DNA from: Rhodobiaceae bacterium
GTDB taxonomy: Bacteria; Pseudomonadota; Alphaproteobacteria; Micropepsales; Micropepsaceae
Assembly: GCA_009885515.1 (NCBI GenBank)
Contig: VFKO01000590.1
Span: forward strand, 1-16,916
Direction: 5' to 3'
DNA: 16,916 bases
This document shows, in pieces, positions 1 through 6,360 of the stretch (positions are counted from its first letter, which is position 1; each line of letters starts with the position of its first letter). The position numbers were made by a program, and so were the translations under genes. Below the pieces are notes generated by a model, which saw only the letters and a program-made list of their open reading frames with translations, did no database searches and was not told the DNA's origin.

Positions 1-120
1 GCGATTGGCGTTCAGCGTCGCTTCCTCGAAAGCCCCGCCGTCGACATAATCGAACATCAAGCGCGGCAACCGCCGCCGCGCCAATTCGCGATAGTCGGAA
101 ACGGATGCAGGTGCGAGCAT
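1..120 (-). CDS. FMN-dependent alpha-hydroxy-acid (L-lactate-type) dehydrogenase, N-terminal 40 residues only
   Basis: The reverse strand from the ATG at 118-120 reads without a stop to the window edge, starting MLAPASVSDYRELARRRLP and continuing to LMFDYVDGGAFEE. The DYxxLAxxRLP...FDYxDGGAxEE pattern is the typical N-terminus of LldD, glycolate oxidase and mandelate dehydrogenase proteins, which oxidise 2-hydroxy acids with FMN. The catalytic residues lie outside the window, so the substrate cannot be assigned. The start codon lies 11 bases after the stop of the upstream nitronate monooxygenase-like gene, with AAGGG-like bases between them. The two genes are therefore probably co-transcribed. 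The family call is fairly safe and the substrate is unknown. Confidence 0.85.
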   Translation of the reverse strand, partial: MLAPASVSDYRELARRRLPRLMFDYVDGGAFEEATLNANR

Positions 121-131
121 GTGGTGGCCCT

Positions 132-1094
132 TCACAAGTAGGTTCGTCCCAAGCCGCCGACAGTTTCAAAGAACTCCGCCACCGTCTCGTCGATAATCTG
201 CCTGACCGGCTTTACGCTATCGATGCGGCCCGCGACCTGTCCCGACAGCGCAATTGACGATTCCATGTCGCCGCCGAAATAAAGATCCTTCGCCCGCCCG
301 AACTCGGCCATCACCGGCGGCCCTTGGTAATTGGGAACCAATTCGCGTTCAAGCCGCGTTGTCTTCTCCGTCCGCAGCGCTCGCAATGCCGGCCGCGAGA
401 ACTGATTCAAAAACACCGTGCTCGTATCTTCCGCCGCAATGATCGCGTTCTTCCAGTTCTGATGCACCGGCGATTCGGCCGCCGACACCATCCGCGTCCC
501 CATCTGCACCGCTTCCGCGCCCAGCGCAAACGCCGCCGCCATCGTCCGCCCGCAGGTGATACCGCCCGCCGCAATGATTGGCACCCCGACTTTCTCGCGC
601 ACCAGCGGCAGCAACACCATCGTCATCACGGCTTGCGGGTTCTTGAAGCCCCCGCCCTCGCCACCTTCAACGACAAGCCCGTCAACGCCGGCCTCCACCG
701 CTTTCAACGCCGCCTTCAGCGTTGGCACGACGTGAAACACCGTCAAACCCAGCGCTTTCAGCTCGCGGCAAAACTTTCCCGGATCGCCAGCCGAGGTCGT
801 CACAAACTTCACGCCCTGTTTGACCACCGCATCGTCAACCCATTTGACGATATTGGGATCGCGCACAAACGCCAGCGCAATGTTGACGCCGAACGGCTTC
901 GACGTCAGCCGCTTCATCTTCAATATCTCTTCGCGCACCGCCTCAAGCTCGCCCGAAGAGGTCTCGATGATCCCAAGCCCGCCCGCATTCGACACCGCCG
1001 ACGCCAGCGGCGAGCGTGCAATCCACCCCATCGGCGCCTGCACAATCGGGTACTCGACCCCAAGCATTTCAGTCATTCGATTAGAAAAGCGCAT
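132..1094 (-). CDS. Nitronate monooxygenase / 2-nitropropane dioxygenase family FMN protein
   Basis: The 320-residue protein has the TIM-barrel signatures of the NMO/FabK family: QAPM at residues 19-22, SNAGGLG near 35-41, an AGGI glycine turn, and the phosphate-binding segment GAEAVQMGTRM. Family members use FMN to oxidise nitronates or reduce quinones or enoyl-ACP. I chose the ATG at 1092-1094, which has GGGAG eight bases upstream; a TTG one codon earlier is also possible. The segment that in NMO and FabK reads GxEAGGH, with a catalytic histidine, reads GGEGGGF here, with Phe150 in the histidine position. Classical nitronate oxidation is therefore doubtful. The gene lies directly upstream of the alpha-hydroxy-acid dehydrogenase gene. 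Family is confident and reaction is not. Confidence 0.88.
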   Translation of the reverse strand: MRFSNRMTEMLGVEYPIVQAPMGWIARSPLASAVSNAGGLGIIETSSGELEAVREEILKMKRLTSKPFGVNIALAFVRDPNIVKWVDDAVVKQGVKFVTTSAGDPGKFCRELKALGLTVFHVVPTLKAALKAVEAGVDGLVVEGGEGGGFKNPQAVMTMVLLPLVREKVGVPIIAAGGITCGRTMAAAFALGAEAVQMGTRMVSAAESPVHQNWKNAIIAAEDTSTVFLNQFSRPALRALRTEKTTRLERELVPNYQGPPVMAEFGRAKDLYFGGDMESSIALSGQVAGRIDSVKPVRQIIDETVAEFFETVGGLGRTYL

Positions 1095-1245
1095 CAACCA
1101 ATCTCCCGGAAGTCCCGGAGTTCACCATATAAAGACGTCGCCGTCTCGCACAGGCTCGAAAAACGTGCCGACGTATATATGCCTTTCGGCGCCGGTCCGG
1201 CCCGGGTAACCTCTCCGCCACGCCCCTGTGATCGAAAGTCCCACC

Positions 1246-1560
1246 ATGCCCAACTTCAGATACCTCGCACTCTTGGCCTTGCTCGCGCTCGCCGCCTGCG
1301 GCGACAGCTCCAAAACCTCAACATCCAAAACCCCGCCGGTGCGCGTCGCCTGCACCACGCCTGAGCAAGCAGGCCTCAAGGCCGCCGACATCACCCGCAA
1401 GCTGGTTGAGGCCAAAAAGCAGGGCACCATCACGCAAGACCAGTACATCGCCTTCAACAACACCATGGGTTCGGGCTTCCGCGCCTGGGCCGAACGTCAG
1501 GACCTGAAAACCTACTGCGCCACCCTCGACCGGCTCGTCAAAGACGCGGCGCTGAATTGA
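1246..1560 (+). CDS. Small putative lipoprotein, function unknown
   Basis: The 104-residue product begins MPNFRYLALLALLALAAC. This is a basic N-terminus, a hydrophobic core and an LAAC lipobox with Cys18 as the expected lipidation site, so it should be exported and membrane-anchored. After a Ser/Thr/Lys-rich linker there is a mostly helical 70-residue domain with two further cysteines (Cys36, Cys91) that could form a disulfide. I chose the ATG at 1246 because the signal peptide starts there; a GTG at 1228 would add six residues before it. The gene is divergent from the nitronate monooxygenase-like gene, with about 150 bp between them. I do not recognise the family. Confidence 0.75.
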   Translation: MPNFRYLALLALLALAACGDSSKTSTSKTPPVRVACTTPEQAGLKAADITRKLVEAKKQGTITQDQYIAFNNTMGSGFRAWAERQDLKTYCATLDRLVKDAALN

Positions 1561-1908
1561 AGGCCTGTATTGATGGGGGAGGGGGCCCCAGGCACCCCCC
1601 TTTTGCATGCAAATCTTGCAATAAGACCTCCCGTTAACTGCAAAACTGGCGGGAACTGATTTTCCAAACGCATACTCTGCGACGGCCTGTCGCAGGATTT
1701 TGAATCGAAAATTGAAGCCAGCCGCCCCGCCAAAAACTCAACAAGAACATCAAATTCCGTTATATGAACAAATAGCGAACTAATCGCAAAGTGTCAAGAG
1801 CGCTGCGCAAGCAGGGACCGCGTAGGGACCGCCGGAGCAGGGCTGGTTTTATCGGCAATTTAACGGCACAATAACGGCATCCGACATCTCCGACAAGCTG
1901 CCGCTACC
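1561..1908. other. 348-bp intergenic region upstream of fic, with inverted and phased direct repeats
   Basis: No coding region is convincing here. Besides the hairpin at its left end there is a perfect 7-bp inverted repeat, CTGCGAC at 1677-1683 and GTCGCAG at 1689-1695. Two short direct repeats both have an 11-bp period: AGGGACCGC at 1813-1821 and 1824-1832, and TAACGGCA at 1861-1868 and 1872-1879. The second pair sits 30-50 bases before the fic start. Helically phased repeats here could bind a regulator, possibly the winged-helix domain of the Fic protein itself, but that is inference. The segment around 1735-1795 is AT-rich compared with its surroundings. No strong Shine-Dalgarno sequence precedes fic. 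Confidence 0.5.
1575..1604 (+). terminator. Possible GC hairpin terminator after the lipoprotein gene
   Basis: A run of G (1575-1579 and 1581-1585) faces a run of C (1595-1600) across a short loop and is followed at once by TTTT. It lies 15 bases after the lipoprotein stop codon. The U-tract is short and the pairing has alternative registers, so this is only a candidate. Confidence 0.4.
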
Positions 1909-3003
1909 ATGCCCTTCAGACCGACATTCCGCATCAGCCCAAGACTGGCCAACCACCTGATGCGGATCGAAGGCGCCAAACAGGCGGTGCAAGACCTGCC
2001 GATCACGGCAACGGTACTGGCGACCTTACGCGAAACCGCGCGCCTGTACTCGACGCACTACTCCACCATGATCGAGGGCAACCGGCTGACACAGGAGCAA
2101 GTGTCGAAATTGATCGGCGACGGGCAGCATTTTCCGGGCCGCACCTGCGACGAAAAGGAAGTCTTGGGTTACTACGCCGCCCTCGAAAATCTGGAGAAGT
2201 TTGCCGCCAAAGGCCGCGCCGTGACGCAAGCGCATATCCAGACGCTACATGCACTCGTCATGGCGGAAGGCCGCCAGAAGCCCAAGCCCACGCCCTATCG
2301 CGACGGGCAAAACGTCATCCGCGACAGTCGAAGCCGGCGTATCGTCTATATGCCGCCCGTCGCGAAGGACGTGCCGGTTTTGATGAACGACTTGGTCGCT
2401 TGGCTGGCAGCAACCGGGCGCAACGAACTGCCTTGCCCGATTCGCGCCGGCATTGCGCATTATCAGTTCGCGACCATTCACCCCTACTACGACGGCAACG
2501 GCCGCACGGCACGCCTTCTCACCACGCTCATTCTGCATTTGGGTGGCTATGATCTGAAGGGTCTCCATTCGCTGGAGGAATACTACGCCCGCAATCTCAG
2601 ACGTTATTACGAAGCGCTGACGATCGGCCCCTCGCACAACTATTACGAGGGCCGGGCGAAAGCCGACATCACGAATTGGGTAGAATATTTCTGCGAAGGC
2701 GTGGCGGACAGCTTCGAAAGCGTGAAGCGCCGCGCGCTCGATGCCGGTCAAAGCGGCGCGCCCGACGCTTCGCCGCTGCTGCGTCACCTCGATCCGCGCC
2801 AACGCAAAGCGCTCGAACTCTTCCGCGCCAGCGCCACCATCGTCAGCCGCGATGTCGCTAAACTGTTCGCCGTCTCCGAACGCACCGCGCGCAATCTTCT
2901 GGCTGCCTGGGTGACGAACGGCTTCCTCGATATCGCCGACCCGGCAAAGAAAAGCCGCAAGTACCGGCTTTCGGAAAATTATCGCGATCTGTTTGCGTCT
3001 TAA
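1909..3003 (+). CDS. Fic family protein (AMP-transferase type) with N-terminal inhibitory helix and C-terminal winged helix
   Basis: This 364-residue protein has the canonical Fic motif HPYYDGNGRTAR at residues 191-202, with catalytic His191 and the Asp/Asn/Arg loop that binds ATP. Fic enzymes usually transfer AMP to a hydroxyl side chain of a target protein. An (S/T)xxxE(G/N) inhibitory motif is present as STMIEG at residues 52-57, placing the inhibitory helix before the Fic core (class II). Glu56 is expected to block productive ATP binding until it is relieved. From about residue 290 a winged-helix segment (SRDVAKLFAVSERTARNLL) suggests DNA binding, as in many two-domain Fic proteins. The ATG at 1909 lacks a clear ribosome site but fits the family N-terminus (RISPRLANHL). 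Its first codons recur as a fragment at 3837-3864. The target is unknown. Confidence 0.93.
   Translation: MPFRPTFRISPRLANHLMRIEGAKQAVQDLPITATVLATLRETARLYSTHYSTMIEGNRLTQEQVSKLIGDGQHFPGRTCDEKEVLGYYAALENLEKFAAKGRAVTQAHIQTLHALVMAEGRQKPKPTPYRDGQNVIRDSRSRRIVYMPPVAKDVPVLMNDLVAWLAATGRNELPCPIRAGIAHYQFATIHPYYDGNGRTARLLTTLILHLGGYDLKGLHSLEEYYARNLRRYYEALTIGPSHNYYEGRAKADITNWVEYFCEGVADSFESVKRRALDAGQSGAPDASPLLRHLDPRQRKALELFRASATIVSRDVAKLFAVSERTARNLLAAWVTNGFLDIADPAKKSRKYRLSENYRDLFAS
1925..1952 (+). repeat. 28-bp exact direct repeat, copy 1 (inside fic codons 6-15)
   Basis: Bases 1925-1952 are identical to 3837-3864. Extending left to 1921 and 3833 gives 32 bases with one mismatch; similarity then stops on both sides. 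This copy encodes FRISPRLA of the Fic protein. Confidence 0.9.
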
Positions 3004-3042
3004 CGACAGGCTGCGCCACCTGAGCGCCGGCCGCGAATAAAA

Positions 3043-3060
3043 GGTGTCAAAGTGAACACT
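3043..3060 (+). repeat. GGnGTCAnAGTnAA motif, copy 1 (left of the YcxB-like gene)
   Basis: GGTGTCAAAGTGAACACT at 3043-3060, preceded by ATAAAA, resembles GGGGTCAGAGTAAATTTA at 3777-3794, which is also preceded by ATAAAA. Eleven of the first 14 positions agree. The two copies are in the same orientation and bracket the YcxB-like gene. They could be terminal motifs of a small element, but no transposase is visible. Confidence 0.5.
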
Positions 3061-3181
3061 TGTGACCGCGACGGTTCGTCCGTTCCAATGCCCACTCTAG
3101 CCACAATTTTTTCCCGCTTGTCGCAGGCCGGACTCTGTGGGAGCGTTGTCAACGGCACCGAGTAACGGTTAAAGGGGCGAC

Positions 3182-3742
3182 ATGCAGGACGAAAGACTCT
3201 CTGTTGGCCCATATTTGATCGAGCGAAGCGATTACAAGGCTTTGTCGCGGGCGATCAGGTGGGGCGTGATCGACTACATCAACGGCACCCTAACTTGCGC
3301 TTTTAGAGCGTCTGGGATTGTTTTTCTAGGCTATGTGGTTGCGCGCATTTCATTCACCCAATTCATGAGCGTGAACGAATTTCAATCCCTGCGGATTCTG
3401 CCGATTGGCGGGGCAGGGCTTGTGGCGCTGTTCGATCTGCTGGTGCTGCAGTCCTATTTCGCAGGGCGCGCGTTTCGGATGCAGCGGTACAATGTGCGCA
3501 AGCAGATTATTTCGATCTCATCGGCTGAACTCGAATGCCTCGCCGACGACATCAAGGCAACCGTGCCCTGGCACGAAATCGATCGCGTCGTTGTTACGGG
3601 CAAGCACATTTTCTTGTTCCTGGCGCCCGCTCTCGCATACATTATCCCCACGCGCGCCTTTGCGTCGAATGAGGCCGCGAAGCTCTTCGGCGAGAAAGCG
3701 AGTGCGTGGTGCGACGGCGCCAAAGCTGCGCGGCGGGCGTGA
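3182..3742 (+). CDS. YcxB-like domain membrane protein
   Basis: The 186-residue protein has two hydrophobic segments, at about residues 36-55 and 73-95, followed by a C-terminal domain (about 103-175). The pattern VPWHEIDRVVVTGKHIFLFL then AYIIPTRAFAS is the signature of the YcxB-like family: a W-x-x-I/F core strand, then a conserved I-P-x-R-A-F. The biochemical role of the family is unknown. AAAGGGG at 3171-3177 is a good ribosome site for the ATG at 3182. The gene stands alone on the plus strand after fic, with no promoter that I can define. It is bracketed by the GGnGTCAnAGTnAA motifs at 3043 and 3777, so it may be cargo of a small mobile segment. Confidence 0.8.
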   Translation: MQDERLSVGPYLIERSDYKALSRAIRWGVIDYINGTLTCAFRASGIVFLGYVVARISFTQFMSVNEFQSLRILPIGGAGLVALFDLLVLQSYFAGRAFRMQRYNVRKQIISISSAELECLADDIKATVPWHEIDRVVVTGKHIFLFLAPALAYIIPTRAFASNEAAKLFGEKASAWCDGAKAARRA

Positions 3743-3776
3743 GTTCGCCATCAGCGAATCATAAATTGCATAAAAT

Positions 3777-3794
3777 GGGGTCAGAGTAAATTTA
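3777..3794 (+). repeat. GGnGTCAnAGTnAA motif, copy 2
   Basis: GGGGTCAGAGTAAATTTA lies 35 bases after the YcxB-like stop codon. It is a direct relative of the motif at 3043. It is also an imperfect inverted relative of 4631-4646, which reads GTCAGA, four bases, AAATTT on the reverse strand; here it is GTCAGA, two bases, AAATTT. The 3777-4646 segment that encloses the GyrB fragment is thus bounded by inverted versions of one motif. Confidence 0.5.
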
Positions 3795-3836
3795 GCCTTC
3801 CGGGACACCATGACCTGTCACCGCATTCTCCACCGT

Positions 3837-3864
3837 CATTCCGCATCAGCCCAAGACTGGCCAA
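3837..3864 (+). pseudogene. 28-bp exact direct repeat, copy 2: orphan fragment of a fic 5' end
   Basis: This is identical to 1925-1952. In the Fic reading frame it would encode FRISPRLA, but no start codon in that frame precedes it and the similarity ends at 3865. It is therefore a scar, not a gene. It could mark the end of a duplication, the remains of a second fic gene, or a recombination site. Confidence 0.75.
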
Positions 3865-3977
3865 GCGCGCGACTCGGCGTCAGTGTGGATTGCTCCTTCT
3901 TCAATGCTGCGCGCTTGCACCACGTGCATTCTACCGTTCTCCCGGCGCATTTCACGGTCACCGTAATAAAAAATGAG

Positions 3978-4565
3978 TCACCCGGCATTGCGGCGAAGAT
4001 CGTCGAAAACGACGTTAACGCCGGAATCCAGACGTCCCAACTCGCTCAGACGATTTTGCAGTCTTTGGGCATCGAACTCGATCGCTGCAAAGATTTCAGC
4101 GCCCGGAAGAAATGTAATTTCCGTGCCGTGCTCTCCATGGGCATCACGGATCACTGCCAACGGCGCTTCCGGAACGCCGCGTCGAAACCGCATATAGTGT
4201 TCTTTGCCCTCACGCCATATGCGCAACTCCAACCAATCAGACAACGCATTGACGACACAAAGACCTACGCCGACCAAGCTGTCAGGAACACGCGGCTCGC
4301 GCACAGAACTTAAGAGTCCTCCATGCAGTTCAGTCAAAATCAATTCGACGACAAAGCGGCCCGACCGTTCGTCGATATCGACGGGGATACCACGACCGTT
4401 GTCGCGCACGGTGGCCGAACCATTTGCATTGAACAGAACGTCGACGCGCGTAGCGTGGCACGACAGCGCTTCGTTGACGGCATTGTGCACAACTTCACAG
4501 ATTAAGTTGTGGAGGCCAGTGCCGTCATCTGTAGGGCCGATGTACATACCAGGACGCTTGCGCAC
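3978..4565 (-). pseudogene. Decayed GyrB/ParE N-terminal ATPase-domain fragment
   Basis: A reverse-strand frame of 195 codons, beginning at a GTG (VRKRPGMYIGPTDDGTGLH), aligns by eye with the GHKL ATPase domain of DNA gyrase subunit B up to SGVNVVFDD. The transducer, TOPRIM and tail domains are absent. A full GyrB has roughly 650-800 residues or more. The frame is stopped by TAG directly upstream of the GTG (4566-4568) and by TGA at 3978-3980. Some ATP-site residues remain: Glu24, Asn28 and DNGRG at 55-59. The usual EVVDNAIDEA reads EVVHNAVNEA, and the GGLHGVG lid glycines read DSLVGVG. No ribosome site precedes the GTG. A short expressed GHKL protein cannot be excluded, but truncation plus damaged motifs favour a relic of a second gyrB or parE. 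Confidence 0.8.
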
Positions 4566-4630
4566 CTAGCCGATGCTCTGCCACATTTCAAAATCATCCT
4601 CTTCTTGACATGTCACAAGCCCCTACGCGC

Positions 4631-4646
4631 AAATTTGAGGTCTGAC
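4631..4646 (-). repeat. Inverted relative of the GTCAGA...AAATTT motif
   Basis: On the reverse strand 4646-4631 reads GTCAGACCTCAAATTT, close to GTCAGAGTAAATTT at 3780-3793. Together they could be imperfect ends of an 870-bp segment carrying the GyrB relic. The match is short and partial. Confidence 0.4.
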
Positions 4647-4664
4647 TGAGCCAACCCAACCCGC

Positions 4665-5186
4665 TCACAACCCCACCATCCGCCCGATCGCACTCATCGG
4701 CAGCACCAGGCGAAGCGACTCCGGCAGGCGCGCGAAGCCGTGACCTTCGTAGAACGCGGCCGCGCGCTCGCTGAGGGCGTCGACCACCAGCATTGACGAG
4801 CCCACCGTTTCCGCACTCTCGTAGGCGCGGCGCACGGCGTCGGCGAGCAGGATCGCACCCAGACGCTCGCCTTGACGGACCTGGGAAACCGCGAGCCGCC
4901 CGACCAGCGTGGCGCTGACCAGCGGATAACGCGGAATGTGCTTGCGCGTGGACGCCGGCACGTCACCCTGCGGCAATGCGGTGGCGCACAGCGTGTAATA
5001 ACCCAGCACGACGTTCGGCTTTGCCCGTTCGACCATGATGAAAACGCCGTTCGCCTTGCGCCTGACATCCTGGCTCGCTTGCGTCCGCAGATAGCGGTCG
5101 AGGCTGTCCACGCCGCAGGAAAATCCGTCGCGGTCGTGGTTCGGCGCGAGTGCTTCGATCTTCAGATCAGGCCGCGGCGGCGCCAT
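4665..5186 (-). CDS. GNAT acetyltransferase toxin of a type II toxin-antitoxin pair (TacT/AtaT-like)
   Basis: The 173-residue protein is a GNAT-fold acetyltransferase. It starts with the family's GFSCGVDSLDRYLR segment, has the VGRLAVSQVRQGERLGAILL acetyl-CoA region (residues 95-114), and ends with AAAFYEGHGF and a LVLPM strand. Tyr146 in FYEGHGF matches the tyrosine that acts as general acid in characterised toxins of this kind, which acetylate aminoacyl-tRNA and stop translation. In the CoA loop the usual first glycine is Arg108, a variant I believe is common among close relatives. The gene starts three bases after the stop of the DUF1778 antitoxin gene and has no strong ribosome site, which suggests translational coupling. 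Which tRNA would be modified cannot be told. Confidence 0.9.
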   Translation of the reverse strand: MAPPRPDLKIEALAPNHDRDGFSCGVDSLDRYLRTQASQDVRRKANGVFIMVERAKPNVVLGYYTLCATALPQGDVPASTRKHIPRYPLVSATLVGRLAVSQVRQGERLGAILLADAVRRAYESAETVGSSMLVVDALSERAAAFYEGHGFARLPESLRLVLPMSAIGRMVGL

Positions 5187-5189
5187 GCT

Positions 5190-5495
5190 TTAAGGCGCAA
5201 CGCGGCGCTTGTGTTCGGCCAAGGCGCGCGCCAGCCGCTTGCTTGGCGCGGGCGGCTTGATGAGCGCATGGAAGAACGCCGTGCGGTCGCGGTCGGACAG
5301 CGCCAGCGTTTCGTGATCGGCGATCGTCCGGCGCGCGGTCTCGCTCAGCGCAGTCACGCAAAAGTCGCTGACCTTGCGGCGCGACAGATGGGCCGCCCGC
5401 TCGATGAGGTCCTTCGTCTCCTCATCGAGACGAAAGCCCAGACGCTCGGCCCGGTCGGGCATCTGCCTCTTGGCACTGGTCGGTTTGCGCGGCAT
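5190..5495 (-). CDS. DUF1778 ribbon-helix-helix antitoxin
   Basis: The 101-residue protein has a basic N-terminus, then a ribbon-helix-helix domain at about residues 17-60 (AERLGFRLDEETKDLIERAA followed by KVSDFCVTAL). The C-terminal arm (LSDRDRTAFFHALIKPPAPS) is the typical toxin-binding part of DUF1778 antitoxins. It should bind and neutralise the GNAT toxin encoded next and repress the shared promoter. I chose the ATG at 5493-5495 because AGGAG lies eight bases upstream. The open frame continues upstream for 55 more codons, but those residues look non-coding and would cover the promoter. Confidence 0.9.
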   Translation of the reverse strand: MPRKPTSAKRQMPDRAERLGFRLDEETKDLIERAAHLSRRKVSDFCVTALSETARRTIADHETLALSDRDRTAFFHALIKPPAPSKRLARALAEHKRRVAP

Positions 5496-5531
5496 CGGCG
5501 TTGCTCCTGTCTCGGCGTCACTTTGAGACAC

Positions 5532-5560
5532 AATGTACGTCCAATTGACTAACAAATCAA
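5532..5560 (-). promoter_or_regulatory. Putative promoter of the antitoxin-toxin operon
   Basis: On the reverse strand TTGATT (5555-5560) and TACATT (5532-5537) are separated by exactly 17 bases, and the -10 box lies 36 bases before the antitoxin ATG. TTGA and TCAA at 5545-5560 form a small inverted repeat that could be part of the operator. This rests only on consensus likeness. Confidence 0.4.
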
Positions 5561-5625
5561 CCCCTGGCGTCGCCCACCAGGAATAACCGCGCCGTTTGGC
5601 CAGATTTCCGGAACGTAAAAAATAT

Positions 5626-5658
5626 TTGACTACAACGGGTGTCACATATTTTTGACAC
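5626..5658 (+). promoter_or_regulatory. Putative promoter and palindromic operator of the membrane protein/XRE operon
   Basis: GTGTCA (5639-5644) and TGACAC (5653-5658) form a perfect 6-bp inverted repeat around an AT-rich centre, 14 bases before the start codon. A TTGACT box at 5626-5631 could be the -35 element, with a TATTTT-like -10 (5647-5652) inside the palindrome at 15-base spacing. Its position suits autorepression by the downstream XRE protein. Confidence 0.45.
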
Positions 5659-5672
5659 ACGAGGAGACCATC

Positions 5673-6089
5673 ATGTCATTCCGAGAAAAATCCGCCTGGG
5701 TGATGACTGTCGTCATGACACTCGCTGGAGCCTATTACCTCCAGCTCATCACCTCGGCTTCAGACGCACTGGGCGCAGCACCTCCACCGGCGATCGTCAT
5801 CCCTTATGTCATCCTTGTCGTCATCGGCTCGATCATCGCGCAGGTGACGCTCGCGGTATCCTCGCCAACCGACGCCAACGCGCCCGCGGACGAACGCGAA
5901 AGGCTTGTGCATGATCGCGCCGGGAACTGGTCGGGACTGGTGCTCGCCACCTTCGGCGTGACATCGCTGGGCCATTTCCTCGCCTACGCCGACGGCAACA
6001 TGCTGTTCCACCTCATCATGGGCAGCCTGATTGTGTCTCAGATCGCGGAGTATGTATTCCAGATCGCCCTCTTCCGCTCCCGCGTCTGA
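5673..6089 (+). CDS. Four-helix membrane protein paired with an XRE regulator
   Basis: The 138-residue product has four predicted membrane helices, at about residues 8-27, 40-62, 86-105 and 109-133. Between helices 2 and 3 there is a charged stretch, ADERERLVHDRAGN. This arrangement resembles DUF2178-like membrane proteins, which are often encoded next to a short XRE regulator, but I cannot confirm family membership. GAGGAG at 5661-5666 lies six bases before the ATG at 5673 and fixes the start; a TTG at 5652 would place the ribosome site inside the gene. The XRE gene follows three bases after the stop codon, so the two are surely one operon. No function is known. Confidence 0.8.
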   Translation: MSFREKSAWVMTVVMTLAGAYYLQLITSASDALGAAPPPAIVIPYVILVVIGSIIAQVTLAVSSPTDANAPADERERLVHDRAGNWSGLVLATFGVTSLGHFLAYADGNMLFHLIMGSLIVSQIAEYVFQIALFRSRV

Positions 6090-6092
6090 GGC

Positions 6093-6311
6093 ATGGCGAA
6101 ACCCCCGCCTATTACCAACCGTGTGCGCGAACTGCGCGAACGTCACGGCACCATGAGCCAGCAAGCCCTGGGCGAGGCCATCGGCGTCACCCGCCAAACC
6201 ATCATCGCCATCGAACAGGGCCGCTATTCCCCCTCACTCGAAAGCGCCTTCCGCATATCCCGCGTCTTCGGCGTCGGGCTGGAAGACGTGTTCGGCTGGA
6301 AAGAGGATTGA
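6093..6311 (+). CDS. Short XRE-family helix-turn-helix regulator
   Basis: The 72-residue protein is essentially one XRE DNA-binding domain: VRELRERHG, then MSQQALGEAIGVTRQTIIAIEQGRYSPS as the helix-turn-helix, then AFRISRVFGVGLEDVFGW. Compact regulators with this ending are usually co-transcribed with a membrane protein. Here the preceding gene encodes one and ends three bases upstream, and the TGAGG at the junction may serve as a weak ribosome site. It probably represses its own operon through the palindrome at 5639-5658, though that link is inferred. The signal sensed is unknown. Confidence 0.9.
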   Translation: MAKPPPITNRVRELRERHGTMSQQALGEAIGVTRQTIIAIEQGRYSPSLESAFRISRVFGVGLEDVFGWKED

Positions 6312-6360
6312 GGGCCACCCATACCCATCGCCCACTGAACCATCCCTCAAAGAAAAAATC

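Noticed and set aside
324..1364. A 346-codon plus-strand frame opposite the nitronate monooxygenase-like gene
   Set aside because: The Arg/His/Pro-rich product has no motifs. The reverse-strand gene carries clear family signatures.
3810..4313. A 167-codon plus-strand frame opposite the GyrB relic
   Set aside because: The product resembles nothing, and its start lies out of frame with the fic fragment that it crosses.
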